A stretch of DNA of 64,000 nucleotides from positions 1,054,001 through 1,118,000 of the forward strand of contig JAIXMF010000003.1 in assembly GCA_025201365.1 (NCBI GenBank), read 5' to 3'. Origin of the DNA: Syncephalis plumigaleata. Its lineage: Eukaryota > Zoopagomycota > Zoopagomycetes > Zoopagales > Piptocephalidaceae. Below, piece by piece: positions 1 through 13,780 of this stretch (its first letter is position 1; each line of letters opens with the position of its first letter). The translations under genes were made by a program, and so were the position numbers. The notes under the pieces are model-generated. The model made no database searches, was not told where the DNA came from, and saw only the letters and a list, made by a program, of their open reading frames with translations.

Positions 1-45
1 TTTTAGGTCCCGTACCACCGAATGGATGTGACTCGGTAATAATGT

Positions 46-1412
46 TCAATTTTGGTTTAGATCGTTGACTGCCTCCTTTACCGTCGGCGGATAAGGATTT
101 TGACGTACTGTACACTGAAGCATTGGATCGCAAGAGATACTAGCGATAAGTGGACATGATCGCATGGCATTTGCATCAATACCGATAGAGCGTTGCTGGT
201 CGTTATTATTATTACTATTCTCCTTATCCTTATCCTTAGTGGATCGTTTTTGTAGACAGCCGATAATGGAATGTTTCTTACGCAGTGGTGCCTCCTGTAC
301 ACTACCTCGTCTCACGGGTATATAGTCAACACCGTCGAGGAGGGAAGATGTATCACCGCCGGTACTTGTGGCGGACATGGATCGAATATGTTGCGGCGAT
401 GGCCATTCAACCGATTTACTATGGTTGATGGAGGCTGTCGTCATTGTCATCGCTGTCATATCCATGCTAGACTGATATTGCGCGTCTGTTTCATTGGCTG
501 ATACGATGAAACTGGCGAGGTTAGCGGCTACAACATGACTTGACGTTATTGAGTCGTGCGTAGTCATCGTAGCCGTTCGTTGTTCACCCGATTCCGAGGC
601 AATACTCTCCATGCTACGTTCACTACGGACACTTGGAGTGTTTCGTTTACCCATGGCAAAACTACGTAAACTACTGGCGAGACTAGCCATCTTACGTAGA
701 CGATTGCGAGGATGACGATTGATTGCTCCGCGTACTCCATACGATGCGATGTCTCGTTTGTCATACCTAGTGGTGTACGTATCCAGGATCGACCATGGTT
801 AAAGGAAGAGTTAGAGGTGATGGTAGCAGCAGCAGCAGAAGAAGAAGAACAATTGGAAGCTGAACAGGTGGAAGAAGATAATACGGGCAGTGTAGAACGA
901 CGAGGTCGATCATCTCCATTGCTACCATTACCGCAAGTACACTCGCAACATCCATTGCTGCTATGTACGCAATGAGCAATATCGGATCGTTGTGGTCCAG
1001 GCACAGATAACTTTCTATCAACAACGATACTAGAACCTATTGGGCTTGGTGCGGTATGACTACACCGTGTACCACCATTACACAATCCATGGCGTGATGT
1101 AGTAGTGGTAGTGGTAGCGGCGCTAAGTGGTGATCCTAAAATTGATTGATAAAATGGTGATGATGACGATGACGATTCAACCCAGACACCGTCGTGTAAA
1201 CGATGCTCTTCTCGATCCAGTCGACCAAAGATGGTGTCAGAGTCGCCATCGGCAGATAGAAACGATCGCACATGATCGGGTCCGCTAGATGCCGCGGTAA
1301 TCACCGTGGATGACCTCTTCGATAGTAGTGAACCACGGGAACGCGAACGAGGTCGTCCGGGTATTCTACGATAATTAGGATCGATTGGTCCTCGACTGGG
1401 TACCTGCCCCAT
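46..1412 (-). CDS. Ser/Thr-rich orphan protein, possibly N-myristoylated
   Basis: I do not recognise this protein. The start at 1412 is an ATG giving MGQVPSRG, which fits the N-myristoylation pattern (Gly2, Ser6). The first part is basic (RRIPGRPRSRSRGSLLSKRSS), followed by Ser and Thr runs and a Cys-rich patch (CCECTCGNG). The frame changes at about 690-830, either through a missed short intron or a one-base error. The second part continues with RKMASLASS and ends at the stop at 46. Basophilic kinase motifs recur (RKLSVPG, RRGSVQE, RKKHSII), which suggests a phosphorylated regulatory or scaffold protein. No globular domain is visible. The function is unknown and the exon structure near the break is uncertain. 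Confidence 0.5.
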
Positions 1413-2743
1413 AATTACAAATTATAAACAATAAAAAATATGTAGTAGTAGTAGTAGTAGTAGTAGTATTGATAATGGAACGCGTATGTATATATATAAC
1501 TAGATATAATTGATGATGTTGATTATAATGGTACTATTTAAAAAAGGAGGAGAGATAAGATGATAGAAGGGATGGCGAAGTAATAAAGGATTTGTTTATA
1601 CAGTTGCTACCAAGAACATAGTAACATGTAAAGAACTAATATACTATTATTATTATATTATTATGGTTATTAACGTATTACTATAATGGTAGTATGGTTC
1701 GAGTAATAAAAGGTGTAGAATAGTAAAGAAACGGTAGTTGTAGCGAAAGGGATAGGAGTTGTAGTGGTAGCGGTAGAGTAGTAAAAAGGGAAAAAAACGT
1801 AAGTACAGATAGAACGGTAGAGAGACAGAAAGTAGTACAAGTTGTAGTAACCACTTGTCAGGGTGCCTGGCAGTAATGTTAATAGACATGCGAATGGATA
1901 AACACCGCGTGCAGCGCTTTTTACCATGCGTGCATCTTGCTCACACACACACACGCACGCACATACGCATACACTCGTACACGTACACGCGCACATGGTG
2001 ATACGAAAGCATCTATGAAAATCGGCGACACATGGTGATAGTTCAAGGAAAATGACGCTGTCAAGCGAGTAGTCTCGCCTATGATATTCGCCAATCTTGT
2101 ATAACTAATGGAAGAACAAGCAAGCAAGCAAGTAAGCAAACAAGGAGATGAAGGTGATAATATGCCCTGGTACAACTATGGTATAATCAATGAGTATCAG
2201 GCCTTTGCCACTAATAGTGAATCTATTCTTGTTAATTGATTATTATTGTGTGGTAATAATAATTATATGAACATTTGAATAATTGAATACTTTGTTACTT
2301 CATTCATTGGAAACACTGATCATTACCCTCGATTACGGAAAGTGAGTAGGTGAAGGGCAAGAGTTAGAAACAATTTAGACTTGTATCCAATGAGACAACA
2401 GTATTGCATGCTAATCAAGTTCATTATTATTATTATTTTAATGTGTATGCCAACAATGGAAAGGCGATAGAATTGGCACCCGAGAAAATAGAGACATCCA
2501 GTGTAGTTAGCATGCTAAATGAACAATACTGGTCACACTTGTAGTACCTCACAGTACCGAGTGAAATGTGCGGATATATCTAATACCAACTTGTCTATTA
2601 TGATGAATGAATGAATGAATGGTGGTATGCACGCACATACGTACGTACACACCTAGCATCATGGTTACATTGCATTAAATGCGTATTGAAAGGATACGTA
2701 CGTTTATTTCACACGATAACACTGACTATTTTATAAATGTATC
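1413..2743. other. Intergenic region with simple repeats
   Basis: No gene could be supported here. It holds a (TAG)n microsatellite near 1443-1468, AT-rich stretches, and a (CA)n/(CACG)-like tract near 1941-1995. The region separates the upstream end of the Ser-rich gene from the 3' end of the PHAF1-like gene, so it should contain the promoter of the former. Short ORFs in it are low complexity and look spurious. Confidence 0.6.
1443..1468. repeat. (TAG)n microsatellite
   Basis: About eight perfect copies of GTA/TAG upstream of the Ser-rich gene. Confidence 0.9.
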
Positions 2744-4820
<2,077 letters not shown>

Positions 4821-5186
4821 TCCTTGCTAATAAACAGGATGATGACTGATGATGAGACAAGTAAACAATAGAGACTATGTAGTAGTAGTAGTGGTAGAAA
4901 AGGAGAAGACTAGTGTGACTATTGTATTAAAAGAGAGAGAAAGACTAAGCCACTCGTTGTGTTCGTGATATAAAATGCATCTAAGTATCTCGTCATTGAC
5001 TACCATATGAATGATGCACTGGTTACTAAGGATAACAGTACAGTATAGGCTATTCAGTCCAAATAATGATAGGAACCCAGTCACACAGTAAAACTATATC
5101 AATGAGTAAAAACTGTTGCTTCTCAAAGTTTTTTTCTTTTTTTTGTTATTTACTACTTTTTTCATTAGCACTCTGTTCAACATACG
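4821..5186. promoter_or_regulatory. Shared divergent promoter region of PHAF1-like gene and UTP7
   Basis: The interval lies between two divergent starts (4820 on the minus strand, 5187 on the plus strand). It contains a T-rich tract at about 5126-5163 just before the UTP7 start. No factor binding site was identified. The regulatory role is inferred from position. Confidence 0.4.
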
Positions 5187-7725
5187 ATGGCCATAGGAAG
5201 CGGTACGAAAGGTATGCAAACGGCAGCTGATAAGCTAAAGCCACGCACTGGCAATTCCGATGGAGAAAAGTCAGGTAAAGCAAAGAATCGCTCGCGTAAG
5301 AAGACGGCCGTAAAAGCGAGCAAAATGGAGGTGGAACCTGCGATGAACCCAGAATTACAAGCACGTATGACAAAATACGAGCGTGTGTCGCAAATGTCCA
5401 ATAAACAGCAAAGCAAGGCAAGTAGATAGTGTAGATGTATGATGCTCGTATTAATCGTATTGAATGAATATGATAGAAAGTAAAGGGGGTCGACTACGTA
5501 ATGCAATGGATAAGATGAACAGCTTTGCCAAAGAGGCAGCAGAAAAAGCAGCTCGATCGGAAATGCTACTTACAGAAGAGGCAGGGTACGTTACTATAAT
5601 AATAAGCTATACAATTAGGATATCTTACTAATGCATTACAATCAATCAATAAATATATATATATAGTTATTTGGAAGCAGAAGGCATGGAGAAAACGTTC
5701 AAGTTTACACAAGAGCAAATACGAAACAATCTAGATCTGGCTAGTCAGAATAAGGTAGGCGATAGATGAGCTTAGACGCTGTTCATGAGTTAACAATAAA
5801 GTAGATATTTACATTGAAATGGATACATTTGGTCCGTATACTCTGGATTATGCCCGTAATGGACGGTAAGTAATCCGATGAGACCATTATGTTAATAGGC
5901 AATCTAATAATGCTGCTTCTGGGTAGACACTTATTGATTGGAGGACGACGTGGTCATGTTGCAGCATTTGATTGGCGTGCCGGTAAACTAGGATGTGAAC
6001 TACACTTACGTGAAACTGTACGCGATGTTAGGTAAGCGAATAGTATACTATGCTGCTACTATTGTTGCTGTTAGTATAATGTTTCTATAGATGATCTAAC
6101 TCTACTATTGATTAATAGCTGGTTGCATAACGAGACAATGTTTGCCGTTGCCCAAAAGAAGCATGTATACATTTACGATCACACCGGTCTTGAAATACAT
6201 TGTTTGAAGAAGCATGGCGATGTTAGAAAGTTGGATTTCCTTCCATATCATTTTCTACTTACTAGTATTGTAAGCAACATCATAGATATACGAAGTGAGA
6301 TATACTAATAGAGCAATGATAATTTCATTAGAATGAATCGGGCTATCTTAAATATCACGACACTTCCACGGGACAACTGATTGCAGAGATTAATACAGGA
6401 TTGGGACAATGCGATGTTATGGCGCAGAATCCGTACAATGCTGTTATTCATTTGGGACATGCTCAGGGTAAGTTGGCGATGGCACAACACTGCATTGATT
6501 AATATACGGTATTATTAGGCGCTGTAACATTATGGAGTCCAATGTTACATCACCTCTTGTGAAAATGCAATGTCATAAAGGTCCTATTACTGCGTTGGCT
6601 GTTCAACATTCAGGATAGTAAGTTAACAAGAAAAGAAAAAAGAAAGAGAGTATACATTTATACATGGCCAATTAATGATTTATATCCAGTTATATGGCAA
6701 CCACCGGATTAGATGGCCAGTTAAAGATTGGGATATTCGTAAATTTGAATCGGTTCACGATTATTACACACCGAAGCCTGCAAGTAGTTTGGACATTAGT
6801 CAGATGGGATTATTAGCTGTAGGCTATAACAACACCATACTGTAAGTAATAATGGCACGATGATTACATTAGTTCGTGCTACGATGATGGAACTAACATA
6901 TCCCTACTTGTAATTAGGTGTGGAAAGATGCATTCCAGACGAAGCAACCTCACCCTACATGAACCACACGATGCCACGACAGACTGTAAATGATTTGCAA
7001 TTCTGTCCGTACGATGACGTTCTCGGTTATGGTAGCACGGAGGGCATATCCAGCGTAATTGTACCAGGATCGGGTGAGCCTAACTTTGACAGTTTATCGG
7101 CCAATCCATATCAGACTGCGAAACAACGACGAGAGCCGAAGTACATAGCTTACTAGAAAAGGTATTACAATCATCATCATCATTTTTTTCTTTTTATTAA
7201 TTTATTAATTGTTTGCGTAGATTCAACCTGATCTCATCATGTTGGAACCAAACTTTATTGGACGTGTTGATCGAAAACCACAAGCACTGGTGGATCAGGA
7301 ACGTTTAACATCACTTGTAAGTTGAATATAATCACTTAAAGAAAAAGATTGACACATTTCATAATTGTATTGCATTATAATGTCAATCTCATTAGATGGA
7401 GGCACATCACGATAAGAAAGATGTAAAGAATCGTAAACGTGGTCGTAACTCGGCCACCAAACGACAAATGCGTCGTGTCAAGAAGAACATTATTGATGAA
7501 CGAAGGGTAAGCATAGCATTGTATTATCATTGCTAGCATTTATTAATTCACATCATCTCATTTGTGTGTATACTACTTATCATCTAGCTTACCATCGAGG
7601 AACGCTTACAACGTGAAAAGGAGGAGCGTGCCAATCGTCGAAAGGATGCTGATCATGCGGATAAGGAGCCAACTGCATTGGATCAATTCTACGCCGTTAA
7701 AAACAAACGTTCTCGTGTTCGTTAA
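5187..7725 (+). CDS. UTP7: U3 snoRNP / SSU processome WD-repeat protein UTP7 (WDR46/BING4)
   Basis: The family acts in the small-subunit processome of the nucleolus, in 18S rRNA maturation. The start at 5187 (MAIGSGTKG) leads into a Lys-rich N-terminus. Exons then give [20 protein letters not shown], a WD repeat block with [53 protein letters not shown], and the BING4 C-terminal block [16 protein letters not shown] and [20 protein letters not shown]. The end is very basic ([20 protein letters not shown]) as usual for the family. At least ten short exons are present. The frame breaks at about 6540, 6730, 6956 and 7131, each time where one base seems to be missing from a run (for example W-S-P-N-V and K-I-W-D-I). 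I read these as assembly errors, not decay. Confidence 0.92.
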
Positions 7726-8616
7726 TTATTTCCCGCGAGAGAAATAGGAAATATTTATATTCATATACATGATGCTAATGATGCTAATGATGATGGCAGT
7801 AGTCATAGTAGTCATCGTAGTAGTAATTATAACTATAGTAACAAGAAAAATAAGACACATGTTGATTAAATTGAACTATAAAAAAGAATACATTATCATA
7901 ATGTACGGTATCGTTAACCTATACAAAGAGTAATACACTGAACATAATCAATGACGATAGAATAACGCAATAAAAAGATATGTCAAAGCGCACAAACATA
8001 ACGCTCACTAGAAGAAGTAATAAACGTAGTTGGTATGGTAATATATATGATGATGATGATGATGATGATGATAGTAGTAGTAGTATTGGACAAGTGATTG
8101 ATGACCCAAATAATACGAGGTGTACCATTATTATTATTATTATTACTAAGTGGATTAATAATAATAGTAATAACTGACTGGATCGATCTAGTAGGTAGGA
8201 GATCCTACGACGTATTGATAAGAAAATGAAGAAAAGGACTCGTCGTCGTTTACCGGCTGCATATGTACATCAAAGGTAATAAAAGTAAAAGATAACCTAG
8301 AAGATGAATGAAGAAAGAAAGACGATAATAGACTGGATGCAATACATGGCGAACATGCCAACGAAAGTGTATATAAAAAGAGAAGACATTGTGATCATTC
8401 ATATAGCAAGTGTAAAGAGAAGAGAAGAGAGAAGAGAGAGAAGAGAGAGAAAGAGCGAATAACTCGTCATTATCGTCATATCATTAATGGCAAAAAGGCC
8501 GGAAGAATGAAAGAAAGTACTATAGAGAAATAGCTAAATAGATAAATGAATAGATAGATAGATAATTCAAAGGTAAATTAATAATAATAGCAATAGCAAT
8601 AGTTGTAGTAGAACCA
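7726..8616. other. Intergenic region, AT-rich with GAT and GA tracts
   Basis: No gene was supported. The stretch contains a (GAT)n tract at about 8048-8072, TAT-rich segments, and a purine tract of GAGA type at about 8415-8455. It lies between the 3' ends of UTP7 and the long Ser/Thr-rich gene (convergent), so it should contain both terminators. Confidence 0.6.
8048..8072. repeat. (GAT)n microsatellite
   Basis: About eight copies of TGA/GAT in the UTP7 3' flank, followed by four TAG copies. Confidence 0.9.
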
Positions 8617-11600
8617 TTAGCGACATGATGCATAGGGCAGATGAGTATCAGACGACAAAAGAATCTGAGCACTTCCTCTACGTTGACGTGATGAACGAGA
8701 ATGATAGGTATTCGATTCAATGTTACCATTCATCATCATATCCGTGGTATTCATCGTAGTGCTAGACGAGTCGTGACCGGTCGTTCTTGTACGATGCACG
8801 GATGACAACTGGTTTAGATCGGTTAACGTGTCTCGACCCTCCTCGTTCTCGTCATCCTCCTTTCCATTCGCATCCTCTCCTTGATCCAACGCGTCGATTC
8901 GTATCATTTTATCGCCGGATGATAGACGGTGCCATTTCGAAGAGACTGACAGGGTGGAGGCACGAGATTTCAAGGAATGAACTATCTCCCCTTGTTGAAC
9001 ATGCTTGGGCGGTAAATGTTGTATACTCGATAGGGCTACCGTTGCTGCCACCGTTGTCGGTAAATTAAGGACGACGACATCGATGAACGTGTCGAGTGAC
9101 TAGGCGAGGTCGACGACGTGGACGATTGTCGCGATGATCCGCCGAACACGCTCACCAACTGCTTACCCATACCAATCACCGAGGAGGTTATACGAGCCAA
9201 CGATGGACGTTTCCTTAGCGTATTCGATGCCGATGACAACAGGGAATGCGGCGATGAGGATGCCGTCGAAGCGATAGATGGAGCGGAATACGGCGACGGC
9301 AGTAGATCGGCCAAGCCATGACTATACTGCGCGTGAGCATGATGGAATCTGGCAGTGGGACTGTTTGCGATAACGGGCGTTGTCGTATTAGCGGGTTCAC
9401 TACTATCGTTGCGGTAGTGTCACGACCAAGTCGCCAGCTACCCCAGCTGAATGTGCTCAATCTACTTTGCTGACTATCATTACTACCGGATGTACGTGCA
9501 CTCTCCTGGGAATCAACACTGCTACTAGTCGAGGTACTCCAGTCGCATTCTGGTCCTTGCTGACTATCATAACTACCATCATTGCTGATATTACTACTAC
9601 CGCAATCAATTAATGACTCTGTAGATTGATGACGTTGCTTATGTTGTTGCTGATCAGTAACTGAATATAGACTAGTGGCAATCTTCTGGTCGAGATCCGT
9701 CTCCTTCGTTGATTTCTTCTCCTCAGTATTGGACCAATTCGTATTTGTTGGTGTATTGCTCGATGACGACAAGGCGGTTAACGGTACCTGTTCATCCAAA
9801 TGTCTTCTTAACCATGGTGTAGGTGTGGGTATAGCAGCGGTAAGCACATTGTGTTCCGTTCTATTTATCGGCACCATAGAAGAGCTGGAATGATCGGTAA
9901 TAGGCGGTGGTAATCCCTGCCATTCAAGTAGATTGAGTGGTGGTACATCCGCAGACTCTAATAAAGGCGTTACATCTTGACAATGGCGCAACTGATCACG
10001 TAAGGTATTTTACGTCGTGGTGGAATAGTGGCACGACGACGACGATGACGGCGTGTACTACGATTACGACGAGTACGATTGTCGCTAACCTCTGTTGTCG
10101 TTGATGTATCCACTGTTCGTGATACTATTACTATTACATTGTTATTGTTTGAGTATTATTATTATTATTCAGGTTGATATTATTGCTACTACTATTGTTA
10201 TGACTATAATAATTGCTATAATTGTATTGGACCAATGAGTACTTTCATCGTCATTCTCCTCTAGTTCACTACACTCCGGTAATGAATCAGGATGCCAATC
10301 CAAATGATGTGGACGTGATGTACGATAACGATGTTGTTGTTGTTGTTGTTGTTGTTATTGCTGTTATGACGACGACTTGTAGAAGATGATAAACCGCCCA
10401 TTAAATGGGTACCATCTTTACCATAACTGAGGGTGCGTTGACCAGGTAATGTACCATTCGATTCATAATCACTAATCTGCTCATTCTCAGCTCCATGGCC
10501 AATCGGAGCAGTCATCGGCAGTAATACAATGTCTTAGTTTAGATGGTGTTCGCGGTGTGGTGCTTTCTTGGGCGGTCTAACGCTACCTAGTTGCCAGTTG
10601 ACGCGCGGGGTCAGTGGAGGCAGTAGAGAGTCTGTGTCCGTGGAAGAAATATCATGACATGCGTGTGTTTGGTCCAGATGTTGCTTATTGCTATCAATGT
10701 TAATATCCTAGTGAAAGTAGAAGTAGAAGTAGCAGTAGAAGTAGCAGTAGTAGTAGTAGAGGCAGTAGTAGAAATGGTGACAAGAGATGTATTAGCACTA
10801 GAGATTGTACCAGAAGTATGCACCAATGAAGACGGTACTAATGGTATGATGGCTTCAGGTAGACTTGCATCCATGATAGGTGGAGGTCTTGGTTCACAGG
10901 CTACCTCGGACACAATGGATAGTTTTCGGATTCTTTCAAGATGGACCATGGCGTGGTAAGTGGCAATGCTAGCTCTTGACCAGAATTGTTAAGCGACGCC
11001 ATCGGCAAGGATAGACGTCGTCTAGCGTTGAAGGATGTGGGTAAATCCATTACTGCAGATGGTCGGAAGGCTGCATGATCCTGGGACAACGACATGCGGC
11101 GTCTATTCGATACTGGCATGGCATCGGCAAGATGACGATTAGTAGGACCTTGGCGCCATTGTTGTTGTTTTGTTGTTGCCATTGCTGTTACTGTTGCTCA
11201 TTCGTTCACGTGTTAATATCTCCAAATGTTCTAGTACAACACTACGACGACGACGACGATTATGATGCTGAGGATGTTGATTTGGATAAGCGGTTGGCTC
11301 GGGTGCTAAACAATCTTCATCGTTGGGTAAATCTTGATTGCTATTATTATTACTATATAATAAAGTAGTGTTCGACTCATCGATGGATGTTTTACGAGTT
11401 ACCGCGCTATTTGTTGATGATCTTTTAGAAGCCAACGACGCAGTCAATATATCGGCTAGCGTCGAGGTATGCTCTAGGAATGGCCGCTCACAAAACTTTG
11501 CAGAAAGATAAATGGCAGGCGATGATTGTAGCTTGGCACAAACATTAGGGAAATCCAAACTGTCAACCCCACCACTTTCCATAATACCACTATCATGATG

Positions 11601-11945
11601 TTCATTGTAGTGATCACCCATTGTAACAGATAATGTAATGGCCGTTGCAGACGAGGCACCAGCCGTGAACACATCATTAATATCGTGATCATTCATCATT
11701 TGAACTGGCATCAGATGATCAACTGGCGTGTCTAGTACATCGGATTGTATGGAAATATCATGCGATGTATCCAATACGTCATCTGTGGATATACTAGCAG
11801 TATACTGGTGATGATAGATCTCGTTGTTTGCTGCGTCTGGTGTGTTAATGGTGCCGGTGTGTTCATCGTAACAAGTGTCATTCGAGCGATGATCGTCTAT
11901 CACCGTTGATGTCGACGATATTAAAGGCCATTGTACGCCCAACAT
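8617..11945 (-). CDS. Very long Ser/Thr/Asn-rich orphan protein, probably one gene
   Basis: Seven consecutive minus-strand open segments between 11945 and 8617 have the same low-complexity composition and together look like one gene of about 1,000 residues with a few frame changes or short introns. The start at 11945 is an ATG (MLGVQWPLISSTSTV). No known domain is visible. The protein is rich in Ser, Thr, Asn and His with repeated basophilic phosphosite-like motifs: RKLSIVSE, RRLSLPM, RRMSLSQ, RKTSIDE and KRPSLAR. Such motifs suit 14-3-3 binding or PKA-type control, but this is inference. A (GTT)n run near 10331-10354 encodes Asn residues. It could also be two adjacent genes. No homologue was recognised. 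Confidence 0.5.
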
Positions 11946-13086
11946 GCTACAGGGGAATAGGCGAATACAGAAGACAGCTAGTGGCTAACTATCTTTAGAT
12001 GCTAGACCGGCAAGGTAGCTGAAGCAAAGAAGAAGAAGAAAAAATGCCGCAACTAGTGTGCCGTCACTCTTATACAATCAAGCGGATAATCAAATAACAG
12101 GCAAAAAAATAAAAATAGTAAGCGTAAGCGGAGTATGAAAATTTAAAATACCACAACTCCACTCACGTCGTAGACTGAGATATTTAAGGAAAGCACCGAC
12201 GAGAGTGCAATAAGGTAATAAGACACTAAAACAAGAGAATAGAAATAAGATTACGGCGACTAATGAAATAATGATGCGAATGAAGTTAAGAAAACAAGGT
12301 GGCAATAACGCCTGCGTGGTGTGAGTGAGTGAGTGAGTGAGTGAGTGCTTTTGTGCTTTGTGTCCTTTTTCTGTGTTAACAATTGTAGGGGAAAAAGTGC
12401 AATAAGAGGGGAAGGTGTTAACAACTACTATTTAGGCAATGATAATATGACAACAAACCATAGCAAGTAGTGTGTTTTTCTTTGCCAGCAAGTAGCCGTT
12501 GGTCCAGGCCAACTGAAACAGACAAGAATAACAGTGGGCGTGTAGCTGTGGTTTCGACTAGTTAGGGCAAGGGACAAAAAGAGAAGAAGAACAAGAAGAA
12601 GAAAGAAAGAAAGGAAAAGCGAGGAAGAATAGAATAAATGGACTGCAAAGGTGAGATGTAGTATGGCGACTGATGTACGAATCAAATTACTAAACTATAA
12701 TTTACTTATTCGCTCAATCTCATTGTATTGATACCTCTTAAATGGAGATAGACATGTAACACACGTATATGAGCTCTATCACTTTACGATACAGAATAGT
12801 ATTCATCATTCCATTCTTACTGTTTGCTTGATCATAATGCCATGACATATTCTAGTCCAATAATAGATGCTGTGCAGTATACGGCATTTTAACAGATTTT
12901 TTCTTACAGATTGTTGATCCGGTTTAATTATGTCCTAGGCTTCCATTCGAGATAGGGGCCTTTTTCCTCCTATAATGGCAGTATTATCCATTCGTTATAC
13001 ATGATCAGACTGGAACACATCTTTCATGCCCCATTCTCAATATTGCAGCTGACGTATTTCCAAAACATACTACTGCTGCGATAAAG
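11946..13086. other. Intergenic region
   Basis: No gene was supported. It has a (GAGT)n microsatellite near 12320-12347 and purine-rich A/G tracts at about 12575-12625. It would contain the promoter of the long Ser/Thr-rich minus-strand gene. Confidence 0.6.
12320..12347. repeat. (GAGT)n microsatellite
   Basis: About six copies of GAGT/GTGA in the intergenic region. Confidence 0.9.
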
Positions 13087-13685
13087 ATGATGATGATGAT
13101 AATGATGATGCCAATGATTGCTAGTATCGTCATCGTTATAGGCTTTACCGGTATATGGACTTGGCTAAACGGACCAGCTGACATACTGCAGCGTCTCGCT
13201 AATCAACTATCGAGATTATTGGCCAGCTCTGTTAATGGACGTATGCATGCAACACTCTTGGTATCATTATCAATATGCAAGCTGATAGATGTGAATCCAC
13301 CCTCTCTTTCTTTCTTTCCTTTTTCTTTCTTTCTTTCTCTTTCCCTCTTTATGCAAGTAGGGTATGGCTAGATGCCTGTATTCGGGCATCTTCTCCATAT
13401 GTCTCGCCTTTGAAGCAATCAAGAACAGCGTGTGTGTGTGTGTGTGCAACTACTTTGGGGTCAGTACAATAGCCACTTTGTTACACGAGAATCAGGTGGA
13501 ATTTCTCCGCAGTCTACCGTATCTATTGATAAAGTTAAACTGCGCTAATAGCAACAGTAATAACAGCAATAATAAAAGTTTACTAAGTAACCTTAATTAT
13601 AATTCATTTGCTATCAATGTAGTCAAGCATGTAATTTGGCACTACAAACTATTATTGTCTAAAAGATACAGAATTGCGATAGGAT
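13087..13685 (+). CDS. Possible small membrane or secreted protein, doubtful
   Basis: A Met-rich start at 13087 (MMMMIMMMPM) leads to a hydrophobic helix (IASIVIVIGFTGIWTWL) and an amphipathic stretch (ILQRLANQLSRLLASS). A plausible intron (about 13262-13361: donor GTATCA, pyrimidine-rich body, acceptor AAGTAG) would join to GMARCLYSGIFSICLAFEAIKNS, then a (GT)n-encoded Val-Cys run. The end is Asn/Ser-rich and stops near 13685. No family was recognised. The amino-acid pattern before the simple repeat looks protein-like, but the start rests on an ATG/GAT repeat and the gene may be false or wrongly spliced. Confidence 0.3.
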
Positions 13686-13780
13686 AATAAGCATTAGATT
13701 TACACCAATGTATCAATGAATATTTTATTACATGTGCCATTTTAAAACAAGTAAATACGTAGATAAGATTGTAGTCAGCA

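Noticed and set aside
10654-10959. Plus-strand ORF rich in Val and Glu
   Set aside because: It is the complement of a (GTA)n-like coding repeat in the long Ser/Thr-rich gene.
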